Below, in pieces: positions 54,152 through 62,730 of a stretch of 64,000 bases of DNA. Position 1 is the stretch's first letter; each line of letters begins with the position of its first letter. Source of the stretch: Oleomonas cavernae (GTDB lineage Bacteria > Pseudomonadota > Alphaproteobacteria > Zavarziniales > Zavarziniaceae); NCBI RefSeq assembly GCF_003590945.1, contig NZ_QYUK01000011.1:4062909-4126908 (forward strand), in the 5' to 3' direction. Position numbers and translations under genes: made by a program. The notes below the pieces were generated by a model that was not told the origin of the DNA, did not search any database, and saw only the letters and a list, made by a program, of their open reading frames with translations.

Positions 54152-54184
54152 CGGCCGGCTCCTCCCAAAGGTGCCGGCCGTTTT
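54152..54184 (+). terminator. Terminator between potF and potG
   Basis: CGGCCGGC (54152-54159) pairs with GCCGGCCG (54173-54180), followed by TTTTCGTT. It lies 12 bp after the potF stop. It should lower expression of the transporter core relative to the binding protein. Confidence 0.75.
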
Positions 54185-54226
54185 CGTTGTGATCTTAAGC
54201 GTTTTCAGCACTAGGGGGATCAGGGG

Positions 54227-55372
54227 ATGAGTGTGGCCAGCGCCTCGCGGGTGCCGTTCGAGCCGTGGAAAGATCCGCAGGCCAAGCCCTATATCCGCAT
54301 CGTCAACGTCACCAAGACCTTCGGCGACTTCGTCGCGGTCGACAACATCAGCCTGGACATCTATCAGCGGGAATTCTTCTCCCTGCTCGGGCCCTCGGGC
54401 TGCGGCAAGACCACGCTTTTGCGCATGCTGGCCGGCTTCGAGCGGCCGACCTCGGGCCGCATCGAACTGGACGGGGTCGACATGTCGGCGGTGCCGCCCT
54501 ACGAGCGGCCGGTGAACATGATGTTCCAGTCCTATGCCCTGTTCCCGCACATGACGGTCGAGGACAACATCGCCTTCGGCCTGCGCCAGGACGGCGTGCC
54601 CAAGGCCGAGCGCAACAAGCGCGTCGAGGAAATGCTGGGCCTGGTCCAGCTCAGCAAATTCGGCAAGCGCAAGCCGCACCAGCTCTCGGGCGGCCAGCGC
54701 CAGCGCGTGGCCCTGGCCCGCAGCCTGATCAAGAAGCCCAAGATGCTGCTGCTGGACGAGCCTTTGGGCGCGCTCGACAAGAAACTGCGCGAGCAGACCC
54801 AGTTCGAGCTGATGAACATCCAGGAACAGGTCGGCATCACCTTCGTCATCGTCACCCACGACCAGGAGGAGGCGATGACCGTCTCCTCGCGCATCGCGGT
54901 GATGAACCACGGCCGCATCGCCCAGGTCGCGACTCCGACCGAACTCTACGAATTCCCCAACAGCCGCTACGTCGCCGAGTTCATCGGCGACGTGAACATG
55001 TTCGAGGGCCGCCTGACCGAGGCCCAACCCGATCATGTGCTGATCCATTCGGCCGAGGCCGACGCATATATCTATGTCGACCGCAGCACCTCGGCGGCGC
55101 CGGGCGCCACCGTGTGGGTCGCGGTGCGGCCGGAAAAGATCGACGTGGGCCTGACCCCGCCCGACGATCCGACCTATAATTGCGTCACCGGCAAGGTCTG
55201 GGATATCGGCTACCTCGGCAATCTCACGATCTATCACGTGCGCCTCGCCAACGGCAAAAAGGTGACGGCAGCGGTCGCCAACCGGACGCGCCTGCGCGAC
55301 CGCCCGATCACCTGGGACGACCAGGTCTATTTCACCTGGATGCCCGACAGCGCCGTGGTGCTGGTATCATGA
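54227..55372 (+). CDS. potG: Putrescine ABC transporter ATP-binding protein
   Basis: 381 residues with an RBS AGGGGA. Walker A GPSGCGKTT, LSGGQRQRVALARSL signature, Walker B LLLDEPLGALD, and HDQEEAMTVS are all intact. The C-terminal TOBE-type domain (VWVAVRPEKIDV) is typical of the PotA/PotG group. It sits at the inner membrane and powers uptake. It overlaps potH by 4 bp. Confidence 0.94.
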   Translation: MSVASASRVPFEPWKDPQAKPYIRIVNVTKTFGDFVAVDNISLDIYQREFFSLLGPSGCGKTTLLRMLAGFERPTSGRIELDGVDMSAVPPYERPVNMMFQSYALFPHMTVEDNIAFGLRQDGVPKAERNKRVEEMLGLVQLSKFGKRKPHQLSGGQRQRVALARSLIKKPKMLLLDEPLGALDKKLREQTQFELMNIQEQVGITFVIVTHDQEEAMTVSSRIAVMNHGRIAQVATPTELYEFPNSRYVAEFIGDVNMFEGRLTEAQPDHVLIHSAEADAYIYVDRSTSAAPGATVWVAVRPEKIDVGLTPPDDPTYNCVTGKVWDIGYLGNLTIYHVRLANGKKVTAAVANRTRLRDRPITWDDQVYFTWMPDSAVVLVS

Positions 55373-56415
55373 GCGCGGGCAACGGCCACCACGACGACCG
55401 CCCGCCTTCCGCCTATCTGGCGGGCGAGGTCCATTCCCAGCTCGAACTGCTGCACCGCCGCCTGCTCGGCTTTCCGCCCTATCGCTGGGCGCTGGTGTTG
55501 GCGCAGAGGCTGGGCATCACCGGCCGCGGCCTGGTCGTCGCGATCCCCTTCACCTTCCTGCTGTTCTTCTTCGTGGTGCCGTTCCTGATCGTGCTGAAGA
55601 TCAGCTTTTCGGAAACGGCGGTGGCGATTCCGCCCTATACCGACCTGATCGAGGTGGTCGACGACGGCTTCGAATATTTCCTGAACCTGAAGCTGAACCT
55701 GGGCAACTACTGGACCATCTTCTCGGAAGATACCTATGTCCGGGCCTATCTGAACTCGGCCAAGATCGCGGCGATCTCGACCCTGCTGTGCCTAGGGATC
55801 GGCTTCCCCATGGCCTATGCCATGGCGCGGGCCGACGAAGGGGTGCGGCCGACCCTGCTGATGCTGGTGATCCTGCCGTTCTGGACCTCGTTCCTGATCC
55901 GCGTCTATGCCTGGATCGTGATTCTGAAGCCTGAGGGCGGCGTGCTGAACGGGCTGCTGATGTACCTGGGGATCCTGGGGCCGGACGAGCCGCTGCACAT
56001 CCTCAACACCGAATGGGCCATGTATATCGGCATCGTCTATTCCTACCTGCCGTTCATGGTCCTGCCGCTCTATGCCAATCTCGAGCGCATGGACATGACC
56101 CTGCTCGAGGCCGCGGCCGACCTCGGCTGCCGGCCGATCAAGGCGTTCTGGGTGGTGACCGTGCCGCTGGCGATCCCCGGCATCATCGCCGGCTGCTTCC
56201 TGGTCTTCATCCCGGCGGTGGGCGAATACGTGATCCCGGAACTGCTGGCCGGCGACAATGTCCGCGTCATCGGCCGCAAGCTGTTCACCGACTTCTCCAG
56301 CGAGCGCAACTGGCCCCTGGCGGCGGCGGTCTCCGTCGTGCTGCTGCTGATCCTGATCGTGCCGATCATGCTGTTCCAGCGCCAGCAGGCACGGCTGCAG
56401 GAGGCCGGGCAATGA
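55369..56415 (+). CDS. potH: Putrescine ABC transporter permease
   Basis: 348 residues with about six helices. A long hydrophilic N-terminus precedes the first helix (VAIPFTFLLFFFVVPFLIVL). The EAA loop reads EAAADLGCRPIKAFWVVTVPLA, where the ATPase docks. FPMAYAMARADEGVRP fits the PotB/PotH group. It overlaps potI by 4 bp. Confidence 0.93.
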   Translation: MSAGNGHHDDRPPSAYLAGEVHSQLELLHRRLLGFPPYRWALVLAQRLGITGRGLVVAIPFTFLLFFFVVPFLIVLKISFSETAVAIPPYTDLIEVVDDGFEYFLNLKLNLGNYWTIFSEDTYVRAYLNSAKIAAISTLLCLGIGFPMAYAMARADEGVRPTLLMLVILPFWTSFLIRVYAWIVILKPEGGVLNGLLMYLGILGPDEPLHILNTEWAMYIGIVYSYLPFMVLPLYANLERMDMTLLEAAADLGCRPIKAFWVVTVPLAIPGIIAGCFLVFIPAVGEYVIPELLAGDNVRVIGRKLFTDFSSERNWPLAAAVSVVLLLILIVPIMLFQRQQARLQEAGQ

Positions 56416-57236
56416 AGAAGGGGCTGACCGGCATCAACCTGGCGGCGCTGACCTTCGGCTTCGCCTTCCTCTATGTCCCCATCCTCATCCTGATCTTCTT
56501 CTCGTTCAACGAGTCGCGGATCGTGAACGTCTGGGGCGGCTTTTCGCTGAAATGGTATGGCGAGCTGTTCCAGAACGAAGACCTGCTCGCCGCCGCCTGG
56601 GTCTCGCTGGTGCTGGCCACCGCGACCTCGACCCTGTCGGTGATCCTGGGCACCATCGCCGGCTTCGTCATGGCACGCTTCACCAGCTTCCGCGGCCGCA
56701 CCCTGTTCTCCGGCATGGTCTATGCGCCGCTGGTCATGCCCGAGGTGATCACCGGCCTGTCGCTGCTGCTCCTGTTCGTGGCGATCGAATGGAGCCGGGG
56801 TCTGGGCACCATGATCATCGCCCATACCTCGTTCTGCATGTCCTATGTCGCGGTGGTGGTGCAGTCGCGCCTGGTCTCGTTCGACCGCTCGATCGAGGAG
56901 GCGGCCCAGGACCTGGGCGCCACCCCCCTGAAGACCTTCTTCGTCATCACCCTGCCGGTGATCGCGCCCGCCCTGGTCTCGGGCTGGCTGCTGTCCTTCA
57001 CCTTGAGCCTGGACAATGTGGTGATCTCGTCCTTCACCAGCGGGCCGGGCTGGGACACCCTGCCGATCAAGATCTTCTCGGCCGTGAAGCTGGGGGTGAA
57101 GCCCGAGATCAATGCCCTGTCCACGATCATGATCACGATCGTGGCGGTGGGCGTCATCTTCGCCTCGATCCTGCAGAAACGGGCGACGGTCGAACGACAA
57201 CGGGCTGAACGCATGGCGGCCGCGGCGAACGACTAA
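56412..57236 (+). CDS. potI: Putrescine ABC transporter permease
   Basis: 274 residues, six helices. The first helix FGFAFLYVPILILIFFSFN is followed by an EAA loop, EEAAQDLGATPLKTFFVIT, and LSLDNVVISSFTSGPGW, as in PotC/PotI. It is the last gene of the transporter. A possible terminator follows only after about 210 bp. Confidence 0.93.
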   Translation: MKKGLTGINLAALTFGFAFLYVPILILIFFSFNESRIVNVWGGFSLKWYGELFQNEDLLAAAWVSLVLATATSTLSVILGTIAGFVMARFTSFRGRTLFSGMVYAPLVMPEVITGLSLLLLFVAIEWSRGLGTMIIAHTSFCMSYVAVVVQSRLVSFDRSIEEAAQDLGATPLKTFFVITLPVIAPALVSGWLLSFTLSLDNVVISSFTSGPGWDTLPIKIFSAVKLGVKPEINALSTIMITIVAVGVIFASILQKRATVERQRAERMAAAAND

Positions 57237-57444
57237 GGGTTGAAAAATTATTATCGAACCCTGTCGCCGATGTGCATCACAGGGGTGCATCCGCTGCATG
57301 AAGTGAGGCGTTGAACAATCGCATGGTTAACCCCATCTTGGGTTCAACAGGATGGTTGCCGTATGGGCGATCCCCCCGATGACCCGGGCGACCATCCCCA
57401 GCGGCATTACCCCCTCGATGCCGCTTCGCGTGACAAACGCGACT

Positions 57445-57483
57445 GCGCCCGGCCGATCCCCCTCGGCCGGGCGCTTTGTTTTT
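57445..57483 (+). terminator. Strong Rho-independent terminator, 210 bp after potI
   Basis: GCGCCCGGCCGA and TCGGCCGGGCGC make a 12-bp perfect stem around TCCCCC, followed by TTTGTTTTT. It is too far from potI for a normal operon end, so it may close a long 3' UTR or an independent small RNA. Confidence 0.85.
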
Positions 57484-57509
57484 GGCCTCAATAGCCTGTC
57501 TTACAAGGC

Positions 57510-57605
57510 GTCATCCCGGCCTTGAGCCGGGATCTCGTGACGCCCGGACGCCCGAAACACTGGTCCCAAGATCCCGGATCTGCGCTGCGCTTCGTCCGGG
57601 ATGAC
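57510..57605. repeat. Family B palindromic element, copy 2
   Basis: GTCATCCCGG at 57510-57519 and CCGGGATGAC at 57596-57605 are inverted, with GCCGGGATC and GATCCCGG inside. It has the same outer sequence as the element at 22581 but a longer centre. Confidence 0.75.
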
Positions 57606-57702
57606 GGATCTGTGTGGTGCGCAACCGGGGAACCGCTTTCTCTTTGACGCGGCCTGACCCCTTCCCTAGTTTCGCGGCCTGCGCTGATCCCGGGGAAGAG
57701 CG

Positions 57703-58731
57703 ATGACGTTCACGGTCAAGGTCCGCCAGTTCGACAGGCCGATCGAGGTTGCCCCGCGCCAGACCATCCTGGAGGCGGCGCTCGAGGAGGACTACGACTA
57801 TCCCTTCATCTGCCGGGGCGGCACCTGCGGCACCTGCCGGACGGTACTGATCGCCGGCAAGGTCGAGCTGAAGCCCTATGCCGCCTTCGCCCTGTCCGAC
57901 GAGGAACGCGAGCAGGGCCTGATCCTGGCCTGCCGGGCGCTGCCGCTGTCTGACTGCGAAGTCGCCTTCGTCGACCTGGACGAGCCGGCGGAATACCGCC
58001 TGCGCAGCCTCGAAGGGGCCATTGCCGCGATCGATCGCGTGACCCACGACACGGCGATCCTGCGCATCGAAACGACGGGGGCGCCGCTCGATTTCGCCGC
58101 CGGCCAGTTCGCCAGACTGGCGCTGCCCGGCCTGCCGCCGCGCGACTATTCCTTCGCCAACCGGCCGGGCAGCGCCACCCTGGAATTCCATGTCCGGGTC
58201 AGCGCCACCGGCGCCGTCAGCCGCCATGTCTATGATCACGCCAAGGTGGGCGACCCGGTGACGGTGAAGGGGCCCTACGGTGCCTCCTATCTGCGCAAGC
58301 TGCATCGCGGGCCGATCTACCTGCTGGCCGGCGGCTCGGGCCTGGCGCCGATCAAATCGATCCTGGATGAAGCCTTGGCGGCCGGCCTCCGCCAGCCGAT
58401 CCGGCTCTATTTCGGGGTCAGGGCGCAGCGCGACCTCTACCTTGACGACTACCTGGCGGATCTGGCGGCCAGGTCGCCGAACCTGACCGTGATCCAGGTC
58501 CTCTCGGAGCCCGGCGGCCCGACCGGCCTGCGCACCGGCAACCTGGCCGATGCCTTGCGCGCGGATATCGCCGACGGCGCGGCCGATGGTACCAAGGCCT
58601 ATCTGTGCGGCCCGCCGGTAATGGTCGAGACCTGTCGCGCGGTATTGATCGACAAGGGCATCCGGCCGGAAGACTGCCACGCCGACGCCTTCTATACCCA
58701 GGCCGAACTCGACGCCCTCACTGCCGGCTGA
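57703..58731 (+). CDS. 2Fe-2S ferredoxin-NAD(P)H/flavin reductase
   Basis: 342 residues. The N-terminal plant-type ferredoxin domain has CRGGTCGTCRTVL and a later LACR for the 2Fe-2S ligands. The FAD domain has RDYSFANRPG, and the NAD domain GGSGLAPIKSIL, with YLCGPPVMVE near the end. It resembles phenol-hydroxylase or CDP-6-deoxyglucoseen reductase components. It passes electrons from NAD(P)H to a partner oxygenase or dehydratase, which is not in the window. Confidence 0.87.
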   Translation: MTFTVKVRQFDRPIEVAPRQTILEAALEEDYDYPFICRGGTCGTCRTVLIAGKVELKPYAAFALSDEEREQGLILACRALPLSDCEVAFVDLDEPAEYRLRSLEGAIAAIDRVTHDTAILRIETTGAPLDFAAGQFARLALPGLPPRDYSFANRPGSATLEFHVRVSATGAVSRHVYDHAKVGDPVTVKGPYGASYLRKLHRGPIYLLAGGSGLAPIKSILDEALAAGLRQPIRLYFGVRAQRDLYLDDYLADLAARSPNLTVIQVLSEPGGPTGLRTGNLADALRADIADGAADGTKAYLCGPPVMVETCRAVLIDKGIRPEDCHADAFYTQAELDALTAG

Positions 58732-58746
58732 CTGGAACCTGTCCCC

Positions 58747-59544
58747 ATGCCCTTTACCATCGCCACCTGGAACATCAACTCCGTGCGCCTGCGCATCGGC
58801 CTGGTCGAGCAATTCCTGGGCGCCCACGCCCCCGACGTGCTGTGCCTGCAGGAGACCAAGACGCTCGACGACGCCTTCCCGCGCAAGGCGCTGGAAGCGG
58901 CGGGCTATGCCCATATCGCGATTGCCGGGCAGAAGGGCTATCACGGCGTCGCCATCGCCTCGAAGCACCCGTTCAAGACCGTCGAGCGTGATGACTGGTG
59001 TGCCATGGGCGATGCCCGCCACCTGCGGGTCAGCTTCGAGGACGACCTGATCGTCGACAATTTCTACGTCCCCGCCGGCGGCGACGAGCCCGACCCCGCG
59101 ATCAACCCGAAGTTCGCCCACAAGCTCAAGTTCCTGCGCGAGCTGGCGCAATGGGGCGACCGGCGCCGGCGCTCGGACACCCGCGCCATCATGGTCGGCG
59201 ACCTCAACGTCGCCCCTCACGAACACGATGTCTGGAACCACAAGCAGCTCTTGAAGATCGTCAGCCACACGCCGGTCGAGACCGACCTGCTGGGCCAGGT
59301 CTTCGCCGCCCACGACTGGGTCGACGCGGTGCGCCACTTCGTGCCGCTACGGCAAAAGCTCTATTCCTGGTGGTCCTACCGCGCCGCCGACTGGGACGCC
59401 GCCGATCGCGGCCGGCGCCTGGACCACGTCTGGGTGACGCCGGCGCTGAAAGACGGGCTGGTCTCGACCTCGACCCTGCGCGAGGCCCGCGGCTGGGACC
59501 GGCCATCGGATCACGTGCCGGTCCTGGTGACCTTGGAGCGCTGA
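58747..59544 (+). CDS. xthA: Exodeoxyribonuclease III
   Basis: 265 residues. TIATWNINSVRLR, CLQETK, GYHGVAIASK, FYVPAGGDEP, MVGDLNVAP, DHVWVTP and the closing SDHVPV are the catalytic blocks of the AP endonuclease/ExoIII family. The enzyme removes 3' blocks and cuts AP sites in base excision repair. It starts 15 bp after the reductase gene. Confidence 0.95.
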   Translation: MPFTIATWNINSVRLRIGLVEQFLGAHAPDVLCLQETKTLDDAFPRKALEAAGYAHIAIAGQKGYHGVAIASKHPFKTVERDDWCAMGDARHLRVSFEDDLIVDNFYVPAGGDEPDPAINPKFAHKLKFLRELAQWGDRRRRSDTRAIMVGDLNVAPHEHDVWNHKQLLKIVSHTPVETDLLGQVFAAHDWVDAVRHFVPLRQKLYSWWSYRAADWDAADRGRRLDHVWVTPALKDGLVSTSTLREARGWDRPSDHVPVLVTLER

Positions 59545-59553
59545 TCCGTCCCG

Positions 59554-60747
59554 TCAAACCTCGGGAAACAGGCGCGGAAAGAGGCTGTCGAGGGTGTCGA
59601 CAGGAAAGCGCAGCGACACCGGACCCTTTGGCGTATCCGATGCCAGCAGGCCGCTGGCGAGGACATCGTTGAAAACGCGCCGGGCCGAGCGCTCTGGCAG
59701 GCCGGTGATGCGCGGCACCTCGCCCCGCTCGAATTCGCCGCGGATCAGCGCTTCCTCGAGCAGGCCTGCCGCCTGCGGCTTGAAACTCTCATGCCGCTCT
59801 ACGTGGGTACGAAGCCGTCGCGCGAGCGTGTTCATTTCGAAGAGACCGGCCATGAAGGTAACCTGGTCGATGCAGACCCGCAGGAACCACCGGATGAAGT
59901 CGACGAGGGCGCGTTGTGAGAGGTTGCCGCGACCGTCGAGATCGCCCTGGCGGGGCATATCGGCGTGATCCATCATGCGCTTGTATTCGCCGCGGCCTTC
60001 GAGCCCTCGGGCGAGCCCACGCGATATCGACCATAGACCCTGGGCCCCGACGCCGGCCTGATGGGCCATCGCGTGGCTCATGAGCCGGCTCACCCGGCCG
60101 TTGCCGTCAGGAAACGGGTGAATGTAATTGAACCGGTGGTGGGCAGCGGGAATCGCCAGAATGCGAGCGGCCTTGCCCATGCGATCGAACCGATAGCGAT
60201 CCTCGAAATACTGCATGAAGTCGCCGACGCGGGCGCTTGATGGTGGCTGGTGCCGCCCGACCACGACCTCGTGCTCGGGCGAGGAGCGCCATGCGCCGGG
60301 GACCATGACGAACTCATGGCCGGCGCCCCGAAGGCGCAGCATGGCGGCCGGGGCATCGCGATAGAATTCACGATGGAGCCATCGCAGGAACGCGGCGCCC
60401 GCCGGTTCCGGCAGGTTCCCTTCCACGGCCTGGCGATCCAGCTCGGCCTGGACGCGCGCGTGGGCAGCGGCTTCGACCTGAAGGTCGCGGCGCCCCTGAT
60501 CGCTATCGAATTCCCCCGCCAAGGCGCGCTCGATATCCCGCGGGCGGGTATTGTGCCCCTCGATCAGGTTGCTGTAGTAGGTGTTCATGATCCGGACGAG
60601 GCCCGCGAGGCTGGCCGCGGTTCGCGGGTGCAATGCGCGCCCGAGTGTCGCCGAGGCCGCCGCAAGTTCGGCAACGGCATCAGCAATGGCTTCCGGGGTG
60701 TCGTCCAGGCGCGCAGGCTCGATGCGCTGAACGCTTTCTTCAGTCAC
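59554..60747 (-). CDS. Fic-domain AMP transferase with N-terminal inhibitory motif and C-terminal HTH
   Basis: 397 residues from a GTG start. The core motif HPFPDGNGR at about residues 210-218 has the catalytic His and phosphate-binding loop. The segment SNLIEG at about 59-64 is the inhibitory S/T-X3-E-(G/N) type found before the Fic core, so the enzyme should be autoinhibited. The last 70 residues (RITGLPERSARRVFNDVLAS) look like a winged helix-turn-helix. It is divergent from the cNMP protein across a 24-bp palindrome it might bind. Confidence 0.92.
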   Translation of the reverse strand: MTEESVQRIEPARLDDTPEAIADAVAELAAASATLGRALHPRTAASLAGLVRIMNTYYSNLIEGHNTRPRDIERALAGEFDSDQGRRDLQVEAAAHARVQAELDRQAVEGNLPEPAGAAFLRWLHREFYRDAPAAMLRLRGAGHEFVMVPGAWRSSPEHEVVVGRHQPPSSARVGDFMQYFEDRYRFDRMGKAARILAIPAAHHRFNYIHPFPDGNGRVSRLMSHAMAHQAGVGAQGLWSISRGLARGLEGRGEYKRMMDHADMPRQGDLDGRGNLSQRALVDFIRWFLRVCIDQVTFMAGLFEMNTLARRLRTHVERHESFKPQAAGLLEEALIRGEFERGEVPRITGLPERSARRVFNDVLASGLLASDTPKGPVSLRFPVDTLDSLFPRLFPEV

Positions 60748-60759
60748 CCGATTGGCCGA

Positions 60760-60783
60760 TCATGTGTTTTCATAAACGCATGA
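60760..60783. promoter_or_regulatory. 24-bp near-perfect palindrome in the Fic promoter region
   Basis: The left half TCATGTGTTT (60760-60769) and right half AAACGCATGA (60774-60783) are inverted repeats with one mismatch pair, around TCAT. It is 13 bp upstream of the Fic start. It looks like a homodimer operator and probably serves Fic autoregulation. Confidence 0.6.
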
Positions 60784-60839
60784 TATCAGGGCGAAAGTCG
60801 ATTTGAGCAAGGGAAATTGGCCGATCCTTTGGCCGATCC

Positions 60840-61283
60840 CTATCCCCGTTTCTGGAGCAGCGTGGTCGAGCGGTCGAGGCGGCGGGCCAGTTCGCGCATC
60901 ACGGCGACGCCCACCGCGGGGAATTCGTTCATCAGCTCGAAGAACAGGTCGGCGCCCAGGCGCAGCACGATCATCTCGGTGGTGGCCTTCACCGTCGCGG
61001 TGCGCGGCACGTCGGCCAGCAGGGCGACCTCGCCGAACAAGGTGCCGGCCGGGATGCCGCCGACCCTGATGGTCGAGCCGTCCGCCGTGGTGACCAGGGC
61101 ATCGGCCTCGCCCGAGAGCACGACATAGACGGCGTCGCCGGCCTCGCCCTGGGCGACCAGCACGCTGCCGGCCGGAACGGTCTGCCGCTCGGCGGCGAAG
61201 GCGATCAGCTTCAATCGAGCGGGGTCGACACCTTGAAACAACGGCACGGTGGCAAGTGTCGCGGCATCTTCGTTCAGGCTCAT
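60840..61283 (-). CDS. Cyclic-nucleotide-binding-domain protein
   Basis: 147 residues from ATG 61283 (GAGGGA upstream). One cNMP-binding fold: LFQGVDPARLKLIAFAAERQ, AGDAVYVVLSGEADAL, and FGEVALLADVPRTATVKA, the phosphate-binding cassette with the Arg. There is no DNA-binding domain or kinase domain. A regulatory subunit or sensor is likely. It is upstream of the Fic gene on the same strand. Confidence 0.85.
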   Translation of the reverse strand: MSLNEDAATLATVPLFQGVDPARLKLIAFAAERQTVPAGSVLVAQGEAGDAVYVVLSGEADALVTTADGSTIRVGGIPAGTLFGEVALLADVPRTATVKATTEMIVLRLGADLFFELMNEFPAVGVAVMRELARRLDRSTTLLQKRG

Positions 61284-61354
61284 GACATTCCCTCTTTGGT
61301 CGTTGCGCCGTGCGGCGCGGCGCCATGCCGATATGAAGTCCCCGATCGCATGCC

Positions 61355-62727
61355 CTAGGCGATCTTGCCGACGCTGGCGGCGGCCAGGGTGCCGTCGGCC
61401 GGCAGGGCGGGCGGCGGCAGGATTTCGGCAGCGGCGCCGGGTGCCCGCCATTCCAGGGTATCGAAGGAACGGCAGGCGGGGCAATGCGGCGTCCATTGCG
61501 GCGGCGTGTGATTGCAGGCATCGCAGTACCAGCGCGGCTCGGCCTCGCCGGTATTGGCCTTCTCGTGCCATTCGGCGGCGCGGCGCTCATCGCCCTTCTC
61601 GCGGCGTTCCAGCTCGGCCAGCAGGTCGAAGGTGCGCCTCGTGGCCTCGCCCGCGTCGATCATCGCGGTCAGGGCGGTACGGGCCGCGTGCCAGTCGCGC
61701 CGGACCAGGGCTTGCTCGGCCTTGAGCAGGCGGCTTTCCCGGCTATCGCCGTTGGCCGCCAGGCGTTCCAGCCGCCGGGCCTTGTCCTCGGGCGCCTCCT
61801 CGGCGACGAGGTCGCCGTAGGCGGCCGCCAGTTCGGGATGGGGCGCCTCGCCCCAGGCCGCCTCGATCAGCTTCTCGGCCCGCCGGACCTTGCCGCTGCC
61901 GGCCAGCAGGCGGGCCAGGCGGGCGGTGGCAGGCGCGAAATCGGGGCCAGCGTGTGGGCGGTTTCCATCAGGCCCAGGGCCTCGCGATTGTCGCCCTTGG
62001 CCAGGGCTTCGTCGGCCCGGCCGATCAGCACGACCGCCCGGTTGTGCCTGCCCTGGGCATGGTCGATCAGCTTGTGGCGCACCGCGCCGACCAGGGTCTC
62101 CTCGGCCGCGTGCCATTCGCCCAGGGCCGCCTGCAGGCCGAACAGCTCGCTCGCCACCCAGGGCGCGCCCGGGCGCAGGGCCTGGGCCTCACGCGCCAGG
62201 CTCAGGGCGGTGGTGCTGTCGCCCTGGCGCTGGGCCAGCACGATCAGGCCGCGCAGGCCCAGGAAGCGGGTCTCGTCGTCGGTCAGCATCAGATTGTAGG
62301 CGCGCTCGGCGGCGGCGGTGTCGCCGTTCAACTGCGCCGCCTGGGCCGCCAGCAGGAGGGCGAGGGGCGAGCCGTCGGTCAAGCCCTCGGCGGCGATGGC
62401 CTGGCGCTTGGCATCCTTGGCGTCGCCCGCGGCGACGGCGACGAGGCCGCGCACCAGGGACAGTTCGCCCTGGCGCCGCTTGCGCCGCCGGCGCAGTTCG
62501 GCGAACAGGCGGGGGCCGCGCAGGGCCATCACGATCAGGCGCGCCAGGGCCGCCAGGATGGCCCCCAGCAGCACCAGCGCCGCGATCAGCACCCCGACCG
62601 TGGTCTCGATCCGGTAGCCCAGCCAGTCGACCGCGATGGTGCCCGGCCGATCCGCCAGCCAGGCGGCGAGCCCGGCGACGACGGCGATGGCGACGAACCA
62701 GAGGGCAACGCGAAGGGTGGCGCGCAT
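61355..62727 (-). CDS. hemY: HemY-like tetratricopeptide membrane protein, with one apparent frameshift
   Basis: Two N-terminal helices (VALWFVAIAVVAGLAAWLA and LIAALVLLGAILAALA) are followed by TPR repeats of the HemY_N family. Near 61952 one base is missing: GGCCCCGATTTCG should read on as APDFAPATARLAR, and the second part continues for about 200 residues to KIA. The total is then 457 residues. The C-terminus carries WYCDAC and HCPAC, a zinc-ribbon pair known in alphaproteobacterial HemY. The protein is named for its place beside heme genes; it is not the protoporphyrinogen oxidase. Confidence 0.85.
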
Positions 62728-62730
62728 CGC

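Larger units (their letters stand above)
57237..57702. other. 466-bp non-coding region after potI
   Basis: It contains an AT-rich opening, an inverted repeat (GTTGAAC near 57312 and GTTCAAC near 57345), a 12-bp terminator (57445-57483) and the family B repeat at 57510. A short ORF from ATG 57364 runs through the terminator and ends near 57495; it looks accidental. A small RNA ending at the terminator is possible. Confidence 0.5.

Noticed and set aside
57364-57495. 43-codon ORF starting MGDPPDDPG
   Set aside because: It runs through the strong terminator, has no ribosome-binding site, and its composition mirrors the hairpin.
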